Shown here: in pieces, positions 26,730-38,240 of the stretch
How the letters are laid out: each line of letters opens with the position of its first letter
Position numbering within the stretch: position 1 is the first letter of the stretch
Assembly (NCBI RefSeq): GCF_040610475.1
Contig: NZ_JBEXMJ010000005.1
Location: forward strand, 9,631 to 73,630
Direction of reading: 5' to 3'
DNA: 64,000 nt
From: Actinopolymorpha sp. NPDC004070
GTDB taxonomy: Bacteria; Actinomycetota; Actinomycetes; Propionibacteriales; Actinopolymorphaceae
Position numbers and translations under genes: made by a program
Notes under the pieces: generated by a model
Databases searched by the model: none
What the model was told of the DNA's origin: nothing
The model's input: the letters and a program-made list of their open reading frames with translations, nothing else

Positions 26730-28865
26730 TCAGGACTTCGTGAGCTGCCGCCACAGGAACTCGTACGCGAGTGCGTTGCGGAACGCCAGCTGCTCGTTGT
26801 CGGCCGCCGCTCCGTGGCCGCCCTCGATGTTCTCGTAGGACGCCACGTCGTAACCGAGGTCGCGCATCCGGGCGACCATCTTGCGGGCGTGCCCGGGGTG
26901 CACGCGGTCGTCGCGGGTGGAGGTCATGAACAGCACCGGTGGGTACGGCTGTCCGGCACGGACGTTCTGGTACGGCGAGTACTTCGAGATGAACGCCCAG
27001 TCGCCCTCGTCGTCGGGGTCGCCGTACTCCGCCATCCAGGACGCGCCGGCCAGCAACCGGTGGTAGCGCTTCATGTCCAGCAGCGGGACCTGGCAGACGA
27101 TCGCACCGAACAGCTCGGGGTAGCGGGTGAGCATGACGCCCATCAGCAGACCGCCGTTGCTGCCTCCCTGGGTGCCCAGCCGGGAGGGCTCGGTGATGCC
27201 GCGGGCCACCAGGTCGCGGGCGACGGCCGCGAAGTCCTCGTACGCACGCGGGCGGTTCTCCCGCAGCGCGGCACGGTGCCAGCGCGGGCCGTACTCCCCG
27301 CCGCCGCGAATGTTGGCCACGACGTAGGTGCCGCCGCGGGCAAGCCAGGCCCGCCCGGTCGCGGCCTGGTAGCCGGGCAGGTTGGAGATCTCGAAGCCGC
27401 CGTAACCGCCGAGCAGGGTCGGCGCGCCGGCGGCAGGCTGCTCCGGGCCGACCACGAAGTACGGCACCTGGGTGCCGTCGTCGGAGGTGGCGAACAACTG
27501 CTGCACTCGCAGGCCTTCGGCGTCGAACATCGCCGGCGCCTGCTTGACGGGTTCGAGATCGCCGTCGACCGTGCCGTACCGAAGCGTCGCCGGCTCGGTG
27601 TAGCCGCTGGTCTGCAGGAAGAACTCGTCGTTGTCGTGCGGGTCGGTGCCGACCTGCCCCACGCTGCCGAACTCGGGTACGCCGGACAGCGGCCGCCGTG
27701 TCCAGCCGGAGTTGACACCCTGCCCGTCAGCGGCCGAGGTCGGCGGGGTGAGTACCTCCAGCCGGCTCTTGACGTCGGACAGCGTGTTGAGGATCAGGTG
27801 GTGGCGGGTCCAGGCGGACCCGACCAGCGACGTGTGCTCGTCGGGCTCGAACAGCACTGTCAAGGCGCGGTTGCCCGCCCGGAAGTCCTCGAACGGCGCG
27901 GCCAGCAGGGCGCCGGCAGGGTAGGTGGTGCCGTCCACCGTCCACGGTGTGCGGGTGACGACCAGCAGCCAGTCGCGCTCGACGTCGACCTCGGCGTCGT
28001 TGGGAACGTCGATCCGCTCAAGGTCAGCACCGTCGGCACCGGTGCGCAGGTAGGTCTCGCCGCTGTAGAACTCGATCCGGCGCCGGACGAAGTCGCGTTC
28101 GTACCCCTCGGTCGAGTCGTGCCCGGCGAACGCGAGAACGTCGTCGGGCTTGCCCTCGAAGACGGTCTCCGCCTCCGCCAGCGGTGTACCGCGCCGCCAT
28201 TCCTTCACCACGCGGGGGTAGCCGGACGAGGTCAGCGAGCCGGGCCCGAAGTCGGTGCCGACGTAGATGCGGTCGGCGTCGATCCAGCCGACGAAGCTCT
28301 TCGCCTCCGGCAGCTGGAAGCCGTCCTCGACGAAGGTGCGGGTCTGCAGGTCGAACTCGCGGACGACGGTCGCGTCCGCGCCGCCGCGGGACAACTCCAC
28401 CAGTGCCAGCCGCAGCTCGGGGCGCAGCACCGGCGCGCCCTTCCACACCCAGCTCTCGCCCTCGTCGGCGGCGAGCCGGTCGACGTCGAGGAGCACCTCC
28501 CACTCGGGGTGGTCGGTGCGGTAGGACTCGAGCGTGGTCCGCCGCCACAGGCCGCGCGGGTGGTCGGCGTCCTGCCAGAAGTTGTAGAGCAGACCACCGC
28601 GGCGGGCGACATAGGGGATCCGGTCGTCGGAGTCGAGCACCTCCCGGATCTGCGTACGCAACTCCTCGAACCGCTCTCCGGTGGCGAGGCCGGCAAGGGT
28701 CTCGTCGTTGCGTTCGCGCACCCAGGCCAGGGCCTCCTCACCGGTGACGTCCTCCAGCCACAGGTGGGGGTCGGCCTCCTGCCCAGGCACGGAGGACCCG
28801 GGGGACGCGGAGGCTGCGGGCTGCTGGTCGTCGGCGGGCCGGGCGGCGTCAGTCATACCGGCCAT
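26730..28865 (-). CDS. Prolyl oligopeptidase-family serine peptidase (S9A)
   Basis: 711 residues. After an Ala/Pro-rich N-terminus, DPHLWLEDVTGEEALAWVRE is the classic S9A opening. A beta-propeller (about 75-440) is followed by the alpha/beta hydrolase with nucleophile S569 in GGSNGG, the acidic D652 in TRDDRV, and H684 in GGHGAA. It cuts short peptides after proline or related residues, probably in the cytoplasm as no signal peptide is seen. Its ATG at 28865 overlaps the stop of the upstream TetR gene as TAATG, so translation is coupled; an ATG at 28856 is the alternative start. Confidence 0.93.
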   Translation of the reverse strand: MAGMTDAARPADDQQPAASASPGSSVPGQEADPHLWLEDVTGEEALAWVRERNDETLAGLATGERFEELRTQIREVLDSDDRIPYVARRGGLLYNFWQDADHPRGLWRRTTLESYRTDHPEWEVLLDVDRLAADEGESWVWKGAPVLRPELRLALVELSRGGADATVVREFDLQTRTFVEDGFQLPEAKSFVGWIDADRIYVGTDFGPGSLTSSGYPRVVKEWRRGTPLAEAETVFEGKPDDVLAFAGHDSTEGYERDFVRRRIEFYSGETYLRTGADGADLERIDVPNDAEVDVERDWLLVVTRTPWTVDGTTYPAGALLAAPFEDFRAGNRALTVLFEPDEHTSLVGSAWTRHHLILNTLSDVKSRLEVLTPPTSAADGQGVNSGWTRRPLSGVPEFGSVGQVGTDPHDNDEFFLQTSGYTEPATLRYGTVDGDLEPVKQAPAMFDAEGLRVQQLFATSDDGTQVPYFVVGPEQPAAGAPTLLGGYGGFEISNLPGYQAATGRAWLARGGTYVVANIRGGGEYGPRWHRAALRENRPRAYEDFAAVARDLVARGITEPSRLGTQGGSNGGLLMGVMLTRYPELFGAIVCQVPLLDMKRYHRLLAGASWMAEYGDPDDEGDWAFISKYSPYQNVRAGQPYPPVLFMTSTRDDRVHPGHARKMVARMRDLGYDVASYENIEGGHGAAADNEQLAFRNALAYEFLWRQLTKS

Positions 28866-29587
28866 TATGTCCGGGCGTCCAGCCCCACCACGTGGGCCAT
28901 GAGATCGACGGAGGTGGCGAAGAACGGCGCGTCGTCGGTGAACCCGCCCTTCAGGTGGCCGAAGAGTTCGAGGCTGACCGCGCCGAAGACCTGGGTCCAG
29001 GCGATCACCGACCGCACGAGGACCGCGTCCGGAAGCTCCTCCAGCCCGGTCGCCGCGGCCAGATGGGCGGCCTGCTCGGCCATCCGCGCCGACAGGGCCG
29101 GAACCTCACCGCCCGGCTCACGGAGCGCACCGGCCGCCCACGCGTCGCGGACCACGCGCAGCAGGAGGTACGGCAGCCGGGTGCCCGCCTCGACCGTCTC
29201 CTCCGGCGCGGCGTATCCGGGGACGGGCGAGCCGTAGACGAGGGCGTACTCGTGCGGGCTGGCGTGTGCCCAGTCGCGGACGGCGTGGCAGATCGCCCGC
29301 CAGCGGCCGAGGTGGTCGTCGCGGGGCACCTTCGCCTGTGCCGCCTCGGCCCGGTCGGCAAGTGCGGCGTACGCGTCGACGATCAGTGCCGTGAGCAGGG
29401 CGTCCCGGCTGGGGAAGTAGCGGTACAGCGCCGAGGACGCCACCTCGAGTTCGCGGGCCACCGCGCGCATGGACAGCGCGGCGGCACCCGACTCGGCGAT
29501 CTGCCGGCGGGAGATGTCCAGGATGTCGCGGGTGAACGCGGCCCGCGCACGCTCACGCGGACCGGCCTTGGTTCTGGTCGTGGGCAC
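28865..29587 (-). CDS. TetR-family transcriptional regulator
   Basis: 240 residues from the GTG at 29587; an ATG at 29605 and an upstream extension to 29653 are less likely because they run into the operator region. The helix-turn-helix reads LSMRAVARELEVASSALYRY followed by FPSRDALL (about 40-67), the TetR_N pattern. The C-terminal part (residues about 95-225) with W..ICHAVRDWAHASPHEYALVYGSPVPGY is the TetR_C_33/WHG-like ligand domain found in actinobacteria. Its stop overlaps the prolyl oligopeptidase start, and it is divergent from the YrdB-type gene with palindromes between, so it likely controls both units. Confidence 0.88.
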   Translation of the reverse strand: MPTTRTKAGPRERARAAFTRDILDISRRQIAESGAAALSMRAVARELEVASSALYRYFPSRDALLTALIVDAYAALADRAEAAQAKVPRDDHLGRWRAICHAVRDWAHASPHEYALVYGSPVPGYAAPEETVEAGTRLPYLLLRVVRDAWAAGALREPGGEVPALSARMAEQAAHLAAATGLEELPDAVLVRSVIAWTQVFGAVSLELFGHLKGGFTDDAPFFATSVDLMAHVVGLDART

Positions 29588-29609
29588 GGCAGGAGTCTGC
29601 CACATTCGC

Positions 29610-29694
29610 GAGCAGCGTTCACTTTCGAGAGCGCCGCTCTTGACAGCATCCACCCCGGGGAGGACAGTGCTCTCAGACGAGAGCAGCGCTCACT
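29610..29694. promoter_or_regulatory. Promoter and operator cluster between TetR and the YrdB-type gene
   Basis: For the plus-strand gene TTGACA (29640-29645) and GACAGT (29663-29668) are 17 bases apart. Around them are AGAGCG-C-CGCTCT (29628-29640), TGCTCTC-N4-GAGAGCA (29668-29685, over the expected start point), and direct repeats GAGCAGCGTTCACT (29610-29623) and GAGCAGCGCTCACT (29681-29694). Shared GAGCRSCGYTC half-sites suggest one TetR dimer set represses both directions. Confidence 0.6.
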
Positions 29695-29721
29695 ACACCG
29701 TACGAGAAGACGAGGACCACC

Positions 29722-30159
29722 ATGGCCAACGGCATCGCGGCGAACGGCATCACCACGGCGGTCGCCTGGATCAACCTCGCCGCCGTCTTCGCGCTCGAAC
29801 TCGCCGCGCTCGGCGCCCTTGGCTACGCGGCGTCGCGCGGCGGCGCGCCGCTGGCGGTGCGCATCGCCCTCGGCGTCGGGGTCCCGCTCATGGGTGCGGT
29901 GTTGTGGGGACTGTTCGCGGCACCGAACGCGACGGTCCGGAACGCGGCGATCGCGGTCGCGGTGAAGGTGCTTGTGTTCGGCGGCGCCACGATCGGGCTG
30001 GTCCTCACCGGCCACCGGTTCCTCGGCGCGGGGTTCGCAGCGGTGGTCGTCCTCACCGCCGTACTGGCGCACGTCCTCCCGACGCCCGCAGCCGCGACCG
30101 AGGCGACGAGCCCGGTGCCCGCGGCGGGCGTCAGCCGTGCCGCAGAAACGCGACCATGA
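29722..30159 (+). CDS. YrdB-family (DUF2568) small membrane protein
   Basis: 145 residues with four hydrophobic segments (about 13-35, 46-66, 72-92, 98-118). ELAALGALGYAASRGG and GVGVPLMGAVLWGLFAAPNA match the conserved YrdB/DUF2568 pattern, including the WG.F.AP motif. Function is unknown. It is driven by a TTGACA/GACAGT promoter overlapped by TetR-type palindromes, so it is probably inducible. The last 29 bases overlap the end of a GNAT remnant on the other strand. Confidence 0.82.
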   Translation: MANGIAANGITTAVAWINLAAVFALELAALGALGYAASRGGAPLAVRIALGVGVPLMGAVLWGLFAAPNATVRNAAIAVAVKVLVFGGATIGLVLTGHRFLGAGFAAVVVLTAVLAHVLPTPAAATEATSPVPAAGVSRAAETRP

Positions 30160-30349
30160 GCAGGCACGGGTTACCCGGCCAGACTCCGTGGAGTTCCTCC
30201 AGCGGCTGGAACCCCATCGCCCGGTAGAACTCCCGGGTGCGGGCGTACCCCTCGTGCGGATGGCTCGGGCCCAGCGTCTTGACCTGCAGCAGGCGCACGC
30301 CCTCACCCGTGAGGTCGCCGTGGGGCAGGCGGAGAAAGCGGCGGCGGCC
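30131..30349 (-). pseudogene. C-terminal remnant of a GNAT acetyltransferase
   Basis: The 73 codons directly after the VOC stop stay open in the same frame and encode VRLLQVKTLGPSHPHEGY, then ARTREFYRAMGFQPLEELHG and WPGNPCLLMVAFLRHG before a TGA at 30131-30133. This is the C-terminal third of an acetyltransferase (usual length about 150), including the R.FY...GF signature near the acetyl-CoA site. No N-terminal half or good start exists upstream, since the VOC gene occupies that place. A deletion joining the VOC 3' end to a GNAT gene is the simplest explanation. Confidence 0.7.
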
Positions 30350-31105
30350 TCAGACTCCGGGCACCGGGCCGGCCAGCCGGAACGAGATCCCGGCCGGATC
30401 CGCCACGCAGGCCAGCCGGCCGTGCGGGCTGTCCCAGGGTTCGCGCTCGACCCGGCCGCCCTGCCGGCGCACATTCCCGACCGCCTCGTCGGTGTCGGCG
30501 ACCGCGAAGTACGTGATCCACTGCGGCTCGGACTCGGCGGTCTGCCGCCGGCTGCACACCTCTTGCCCGCCGGCCTTCCACACGGTGACGCCCGCGTCGG
30601 CAGGCGTCTGCGCGTCGTAGTCGAAGACCGCGCGGTAGAAGGCGTCGGCGACGGCGCCGTCGGGGGTGGCGAGTTCGTTCCAGGTGACCGCGCCCGGGTC
30701 GCCCCACAGCCCGGCGCCGGTGTGGCCGCGCCCTTGCCACAGGCCGAACGTCGCGCCGGTCGGGTCCGCGACGAACGCCATCCGCCCGCTGTCGCCCACG
30801 TCGACCGGCTGCACGATCACCTTGCCGTCGTGCTGGGCGGCGACCCGGGCCGCGGCGTCCACGTCCGGCGTGGCGAAGTAGACGTTCCACATCGGCGGTG
30901 CGCCGTCGCCCGGCTGCGGCGGCATCAGCGCGGCGACCGGGATGTCGTTCAGCAGGCACATCGTGTAGTGGCCGTGGTCGCGGCCCTGGTCGGCGAAGGC
31001 CCAGCCGAAGACCGAGCCGTAGAAGCGGCGCGCCACCTCCATGTCGGGCACTGTCGCGTCCACCCAGCAGGGGCTGCCCACGGCGAAACTGCTCGGCTTG
31101 ACCAC
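30350..31105 (-). CDS. Two-domain VOC (glyoxalase/bleomycin-resistance-like) protein
   Basis: 251 residues from the GTG at 31105, preceded by GGGGGAG; the frame to 31207 is non-coding. Two VOC modules are seen: about 8-120 (PCWVDATVPDMEVARRFYGS, opening W.D..VPD....FY...FGW) and about 128-250 (WNELATPDGAVADAFYRAVF). This is the layout of the Rv0577/CFP32-like family. Metal-ligand residues are not all clear, so a glyoxalase, dioxygenase or binding role is open. It is followed in frame by the GNAT remnant. Confidence 0.85.
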   Translation of the reverse strand: MVKPSSFAVGSPCWVDATVPDMEVARRFYGSVFGWAFADQGRDHGHYTMCLLNDIPVAALMPPQPGDGAPPMWNVYFATPDVDAAARVAAQHDGKVIVQPVDVGDSGRMAFVADPTGATFGLWQGRGHTGAGLWGDPGAVTWNELATPDGAVADAFYRAVFDYDAQTPADAGVTVWKAGGQEVCSRRQTAESEPQWITYFAVADTDEAVGNVRRQGGRVEREPWDSPHGRLACVADPAGISFRLAGPVPGV

Positions 31106-31220
31106 GGTCTCCCCCTCGACCGACCCGCGGCGGCCGGCACGGGCGTGCGGCCACCACCAGCGTCGCACCGGAAGCGGAAGCCCCAGGCCCGGAACGCGAG
31201 CCGTCACCCTGTACGGACGA

Positions 31221-31244
31221 CGGGCGTTCCGGGCGAACCGCCCG
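31221..31244 (-). terminator. Hairpin between asd and the VOC gene
   Basis: CGGGCGTTC pairs with GAAC-CGCCCG around CGGGC, about nine base pairs with one bulged base. It follows asd in the direction of transcription. A further repeat (CCGGCTC/GAGCCGG) overlaps the asd stop. Confidence 0.5.
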
Positions 31245-31267
31245 AAACCGGCTCAGCCGACTCGGAC

Positions 31268-32951
<1,684 letters not shown>

Positions 32952-32955
<4 letters not shown>

Positions 32956-34379
32956 CGGGGTGCCGCCGCTCGCCGGGAGACGTCGCGCAGCGCCTGGTCG
33001 AGGGAGCCGGCTCCGGCCCAGGTGACGGTGGGTACGCCGTGTTCGAGAAGCTGGGCGACGGTGTTGCGGCGTTCCAGCCGCCACAGCCCGAACGCCACCG
33101 GCGTCCAGGGGTTCTCCCGGTCCGGCCGGGCCGAGTCGGGCAGGGTGTCGACCGCGAGCACGGTCCGGCCGCTGCGCGCCAGCCGCGCCAGCAGCGCCAC
33201 GCTGCGCCGGTCGAGCAGCGGCGTGAGGACCACCAGCAGCGCCTGCTGCGGCAGGATCTGCCGGGCGAAGATCCCGGCCGCCGGGTCGTGCGGACCCTCA
33301 CCCGCCCGGATGGCCAGCAGCCACTCCAGCGCGGCGACGAAGTGCCGGCCGGAGCCGACGCGCAGGGCACGGTTGCGCCCGCCGTACTCCAGCAGCCGCA
33401 CCCGGTCGCCGCGGCCGAGGTAGTGCTGGGCGATCCCCGCGGCGGCGCGCACCGTCGTGTCGAGCACGCTCGGCGCGCCGTCGATCCCCTCCGAGCGGCC
33501 GGCCTCGTGGAGTACGTCGAGGACGAGCACGAGTTCGGCGTCGCGGTCGGAGAGGGTCTGGGCGACGTGGAGTTCGCCGGTACGCAGGGACGCCCGCCAG
33601 TCGATCCGCCGCAGCCGGTCACCGGGTGCGAACTGGCGGATGCCGGCGAGCTCGCCGCCCTCGCCGAACCGCCGGGACCGGTGTACGCCGACCAGGCCGG
33701 CGGCGTTCGGCATCGCCTCGTCGGCGGCGAACGGCTCGGTGCGCGGGAACACGCGTACCGCAAGGGAGTCCGAGGCCACCGGGGCGCAGGTCAGCAGGGC
33801 GTCGCAGGCGGCAGCGCGCACCCGCACGGGTGGAACGACGTAGCGGCCCCAGCGGGCGAGCTGCCCGGTGAGGGTGAACCGCGTACCCGCGCCGGCCGGC
33901 ACCGCGGCGGCGAGGGTGCGGGCCCGGGTGCGGTCGCGCAGCCAGGGCGGTTGCTCGCGTTGCACCAGGGCGACGTCGTAGGCGGCCGCGTCGGCGCGTA
34001 CGTCGACCAGGACGTGCAGGTCGGCACCCTCCACCAGGTCACCGGCCCCGGCCGGGCTCGCGCCGTTGCCCGAATTCGTGCCGGCCACCGGATTCGTGCC
34101 GGCCAAGGGGTCCACACCCTCGGCGGCACCGACCCGGACGACGGGCAGTCCCCGCGGCCTGCGCAGCAGAGCGGCCGACGTACCCACCGCGAACGGCGTG
34201 GCGAGCACCACCAGGTCCACCCGGCCGGTGAGCACGGCGGCCACCAGCAGCGCGAGCGTGACCACCAGCGCCCGGCGCAGTGCCGGCGTCGGCGACCAGC
34301 CCGGTGAGCCGTCGACAGCTCCGGGCGCGAGGACGCCCCGAAAGGCGGCCGACAGGCGATCCGGAAGGGAGATCCGCAC
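32952..34379 (-). CDS. DUF58 domain protein (vWA-like, MoxR partner)
   Basis: 475 residues. Two N-terminal membrane helices (about 36-52 and 55-70) are followed by a beta-rich region and the DUF58 core FAPGDRLRRIDWRASLRTGE (250-269), with a vWA-like fold after it (ELVLVLDVLHEAG near 285). DUF58 proteins are encoded with MoxR ATPases and are thought to act in metal insertion or protein-complex maturation at the membrane. A short internal repeat (NPVAGTNSG region, 94-104) is odd. Its stop overlaps the next start by ATGA. Confidence 0.9.
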
Positions 34380-34389
34380 GTCGTCCCGT

Positions 34390-35372
<983 letters not shown>

Positions 35373-35376
<4 letters not shown>

Positions 35377-35891
35377 AGGTCCTCCACCTCGGCGATGACG
35401 GCGGCCAGCTCCCCCGGCGAGGGCGGCCGGCGGGGTTGGGTGGTGGTGAGCAGATCCCACACCCGGGCGCCCACCAACTCCCGGCTGCGGTCGGGTTGTT
35501 CTTCCCGGGTCACACCGTGCCCGACGCGCAGCCGCTCGTCGACCACCGCGGCGATCGCGGGACGAACGACGCGCTCGTAGTAGTCGCGGTCGCCGCGCAT
35601 CAGGTCCAGTCGTTCCTCCCAGCGGCGGACGTCGGCGAACGGCCGGTCTGGTACGCCGTACACCGTGGCGGAGGTGTCCTCGCGCACCAGCGCCCGCCCG
35701 GCCGGCGGCGGGGTGAAGGCGCGGGTGAGCAGCCGGCCGAGGACGACGACGAGCACCACGGCGAGACACAGCGCGTACGGAACCCGGGCGTGGAACACGA
35801 GCACGAGCAGGGCGTACGCAAGGCCGGCGGCCACCGCGGTGATCGCGAGCCCGCGCAGCACTCCCGGCAACCGCCGCGCCCACCCGTTCAC
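35373..35891 (-). CDS. Small membrane protein of the MoxR operon
   Basis: 172 residues from the GTG at 35891, overlapping the DUF4129 stop (GTGA). Two helices (about 11-31 and 33-50) are followed by a cytoplasmic alpha-helical domain with VRRWEERLDLMRGDRDYYER and RPAIAAVVDERLRVGHG. I do not recognise a named family, but proteins like this sit at this place in actinobacterial MoxR operons. Overlaps on both sides indicate strict co-expression. Confidence 0.75.
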
Positions 35892-36712
35892 CGGACCACG
35901 TCCTGCGCGTCCGCGCCGCTGGTCGAGGCAGACGCGTCGGCGCTGCGGGTCGAGGCGGACACCTCCGAAGCCACGTCGGCAGACACGTCGGCAGCCGGGC
36001 CGGCGGCGAGCTCGGCGCGCAGCCGGCCGAGTGCCTCCCGTGCCTGGGTACGCATCGACTCCTCGACCTCGGCCGGTGCGTACCTCGCCTTCCGGTACAG
36101 GTCCGCGCATCCGCGCAGCACCGCCGCGCTGACCTGGTGCGCGGCCAGCATCCTGGCCACCAGGTCACCGGGGGTGTCGGCCGGTGCCCGCGGTGTGCCG
36201 GCGGCCGCGGCCGCCGCCTCCAGCCGCAGCCAGCAGGCGATCACGGCCCGGCGCGGGTCGGTTCCGTCGTCGTCCAGGTCCTCGATGCCGGCGTCCACCG
36301 CGGCCCGCAACCGCTGCCCGGTCTCGTCCTCGACCTCCACCGGCAGGGGGGACACATCCACGTCCTCACGGTCCCGTGGGCGCCGGTGCCGCAGGTAGAG
36401 CCGCACGAGGTGGACCACCAGCACGACGAGCGCGGCCAGCAGGAGTACGCCGAACACCGCCGGCACCCACGCCAGCCATCCCGGAACGGACACCGACGGT
36501 GGCGCGGTGCTGACCGTCGGCGTCGGCGCCGCGGTCGGCCCGGCCGTCGGCGGCGGTGGAGGAGTCACCACCCGCTGCCCGCGGCCGGGCAGCGGCAGCC
36601 CGGTGACCTCCGGACCGGACATCGCGGCCACCACGACCAGCAGGCCGAGCAGCCCGACGACGGCGACCACCGGCAGGACACGGCGTACGATCGCGCCGAC
36701 GTCGCTCACCAC
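35888..36712 (-). CDS. DUF4129 domain membrane protein, first gene of the MoxR operon
   Basis: 274 residues. An N-terminal helix (about 12-31), a Pro/Thr-rich extracellular linker (45-75), a second helix (78-105), then a cytoplasmic DUF4129 domain (about 150-225): DPRRAVIACWLRLEAAAAAAG, APADTPGDLVARML and LYRKARYAP are the family motifs. A Ser/Ala/Asp-rich tail ends it. Start is one of two adjacent GTG codons (36712 or 36709). The family is often near transglutaminase-like and MoxR genes; function unknown. Confidence 0.87.
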   Translation of the reverse strand: MVSDVGAIVRRVLPVVAVVGLLGLLVVVAAMSGPEVTGLPLPGRGQRVVTPPPPPTAGPTAAPTPTVSTAPPSVSVPGWLAWVPAVFGVLLLAALVVLVVHLVRLYLRHRRPRDREDVDVSPLPVEVEDETGQRLRAAVDAGIEDLDDDGTDPRRAVIACWLRLEAAAAAAGTPRAPADTPGDLVARMLAAHQVSAAVLRGCADLYRKARYAPAEVEESMRTQAREALGRLRAELAAGPAADVSADVASEVSASTRSADASASTSGADAQDVVR

Positions 36713-36805
36713 CGATCGCCTCGTCCCTTTCGCGCTGGTCCCTCCGCCGCGCCGGAGCCTGTCACACCGGAGCCTGCCGATCCCCGACCTCGGGGTCCGT
36801 CCTGC

Positions 36806-36827
36806 GTTCAGACCCTAGGGTGTGAAC
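36806..36827. promoter_or_regulatory. 22-bp near-perfect palindrome in the divergent DUF4129/PfkB region
   Basis: Outer arms GTTCA (36806-36810) and TGAAC (36823-36827) flank ACCCTAGGGT (36812-36821); only the two single bases between are unpaired. A TAGGGT -10-like hexamer lies on each strand within the centre, so a dimeric regulator here could block both the MoxR operon and the kinase gene. A second repeat, CCCCGA-CC-TCGGGG, lies at 36782-36795. Confidence 0.55.
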
Positions 36828-36959
36828 ACAGCAGGGACGAGGGGCGCCCGCGTGCGGGGTCCGCCATCGGCCGCCGGGCAGAGCCGACTGGCCGCCCGGT
36901 GCCCGCCCGAAGTGGCGGTGCGAGATGCTGGCACTCCCCCGAACCGCAGGAGACGACAC

Positions 36960-37904
36960 GTGATCACGGTCATCGGCGAGGCTCTCATCGACCTGGCGGG
37001 CGACGACCAGGGCGTCTTCCACGCCAGGCCCGGCGGCGCGCCGTTCAACGTCGCGGTCGGACTGGCCCGGCTCGGCGTTCCGACGGCCCTGCTGGCCCGG
37101 CTGTCGCAGGACTCCTTCGGCGACCGGTTGCGCGCCCACCTCGCCGACAACGGCGTGTCGACGCGGTACGCCGTGTCCGCGAGCGAGCCGACCACGCTCG
37201 CGTTCGTGTTCCTGGACCCGCACGGCTCGCCGAGGTTCGAGTTCTACTGCAACGGCACCGCCGACTGGCAGTGGACCGCGCAGGAGCTGCCCGACCCGTT
37301 CCCCGACGAGGTGACCGCGGTGCACACCGGTTCGCTGGCCCTCGCACTCGAGCCGGGCGCGAGCGTGCTGGAGAAGCGGCTCGCCCGCGAGCACGACCGC
37401 GGCGCGGTGACCATCAGCCTCGACCCCAACGTGCGGCCGCACCTGCAGCCGGACCGGGACGCCGCCCGCTCTCGGGTCGAGGCCCAGCTCGGCTCCGCGC
37501 ACCTGGTGAAGGTCAGCGCGGACGACCTCGCGTACCTGTATCCCGGCACCGCCCCGGCCGACGTCGTACGCCGGTGGTGCGAACGCGGCCCGGCACTGGT
37601 CGTGGTGACCCTGGGCCCGGACGGCGCGTTCGCCGCCGGCCCGGCACAGCCGAGGGTGGACGTCACCGCTCCGGTCGTGTCGGTCGTGGACGCGGTGGGT
37701 GCCGGCGACGCGTTCAGCGCGGCACTGCTCGCGGGGCTGTACGACCACGACCTGCTCGCCACTCTTCGCCGGCCGCGGCCGACGCTGCCGGAGGACACCC
37801 TGCGCGCCCTGCTGACCCGGGCGGGCACCGCCGCCGCGCTCACCTGCACCCGTCCGGGTGCCGACCCGCCGCGTGCCGACGAACTCGCCGACGTCATTCT
37901 CTGA
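36960..37904 (+). CDS. PfkB-family carbohydrate kinase (fructokinase-like)
   Basis: 314 residues from the GTG at 36960, preceded by GCAGGAGA. It has both PfkB signatures: PGGAPFNVAVGLARLG (about 22-37) and DAVGAGDAFSAALLAG (about 244-259), with D250 as catalytic base. The close match to fructokinases (GEALIDLAG at the start) suggests phosphorylation of fructose or a related ketose at O6 or O1 in the cytoplasm. No transporter gene is adjacent. A stem-loop follows at 37906-37950. Confidence 0.88.
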   Translation: MITVIGEALIDLAGDDQGVFHARPGGAPFNVAVGLARLGVPTALLARLSQDSFGDRLRAHLADNGVSTRYAVSASEPTTLAFVFLDPHGSPRFEFYCNGTADWQWTAQELPDPFPDEVTAVHTGSLALALEPGASVLEKRLAREHDRGAVTISLDPNVRPHLQPDRDAARSRVEAQLGSAHLVKVSADDLAYLYPGTAPADVVRRWCERGPALVVVTLGPDGAFAAGPAQPRVDVTAPVVSVVDAVGAGDAFSAALLAGLYDHDLLATLRRPRPTLPEDTLRALLTRAGTAAALTCTRPGADPPRADELADVIL

Positions 37905-37905
37905 A

Positions 37906-37950
37906 CGTTCGACGGCCGCGACGGACGTCGCGGCCTCCACATCTCGAACG
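37906..37950 (+). terminator. Nested hairpin after the kinase gene
   Basis: GGCCGCGAC (37914-37922) pairs with GTCGCGGCC (37927-37935), and an outer CGTTCGA pairs with TCGAACG. It starts immediately after the stop codon. There is no U-tract. Confidence 0.6.
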
Positions 37951-38240
37951 CTGCTTGAGGTCCCGCCACGTTCCCCTCGCTGCCCGAGCTCTCGCGTACG
38001 CCATCACATCGATGAACAAGCGTGCCCGATTCGTGACCGTCGACCACCCGTGCGCCGCCTATCGTTCCAACCGGCCTGATCGACAGCGTCGCCCGAAACA
38101 CCTGCGTCAACACCGGCCTCGACGCATCGACGGCATCGCAAACGCATGGCGCACCATCGGCAGCAACGGCATTTCCACATCGACGGGTGAGCGACGTCTG
38201 CGTCCGGCCGAGTGGGCAGTGGCCGCGGACAGGGAGTGGG
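37951..38240. other. Intergenic region before the ABC binding-protein gene
   Basis: About 290 bases of lower GC content with no coding frame I can support. It presumably holds the promoter; a TATCGT near 38068 could be a -10. No clear operator was found. GGGAG and GTGGG before 38241 are the ribosome binding site. Confidence 0.4.

Noticed and set aside
25191..29237. 1348-residue plus-strand frame
   Set aside because: It covers the LGFP-M15 gene in another frame and the antisense of the prolyl oligopeptidase and TetR. No domain is recognisable.
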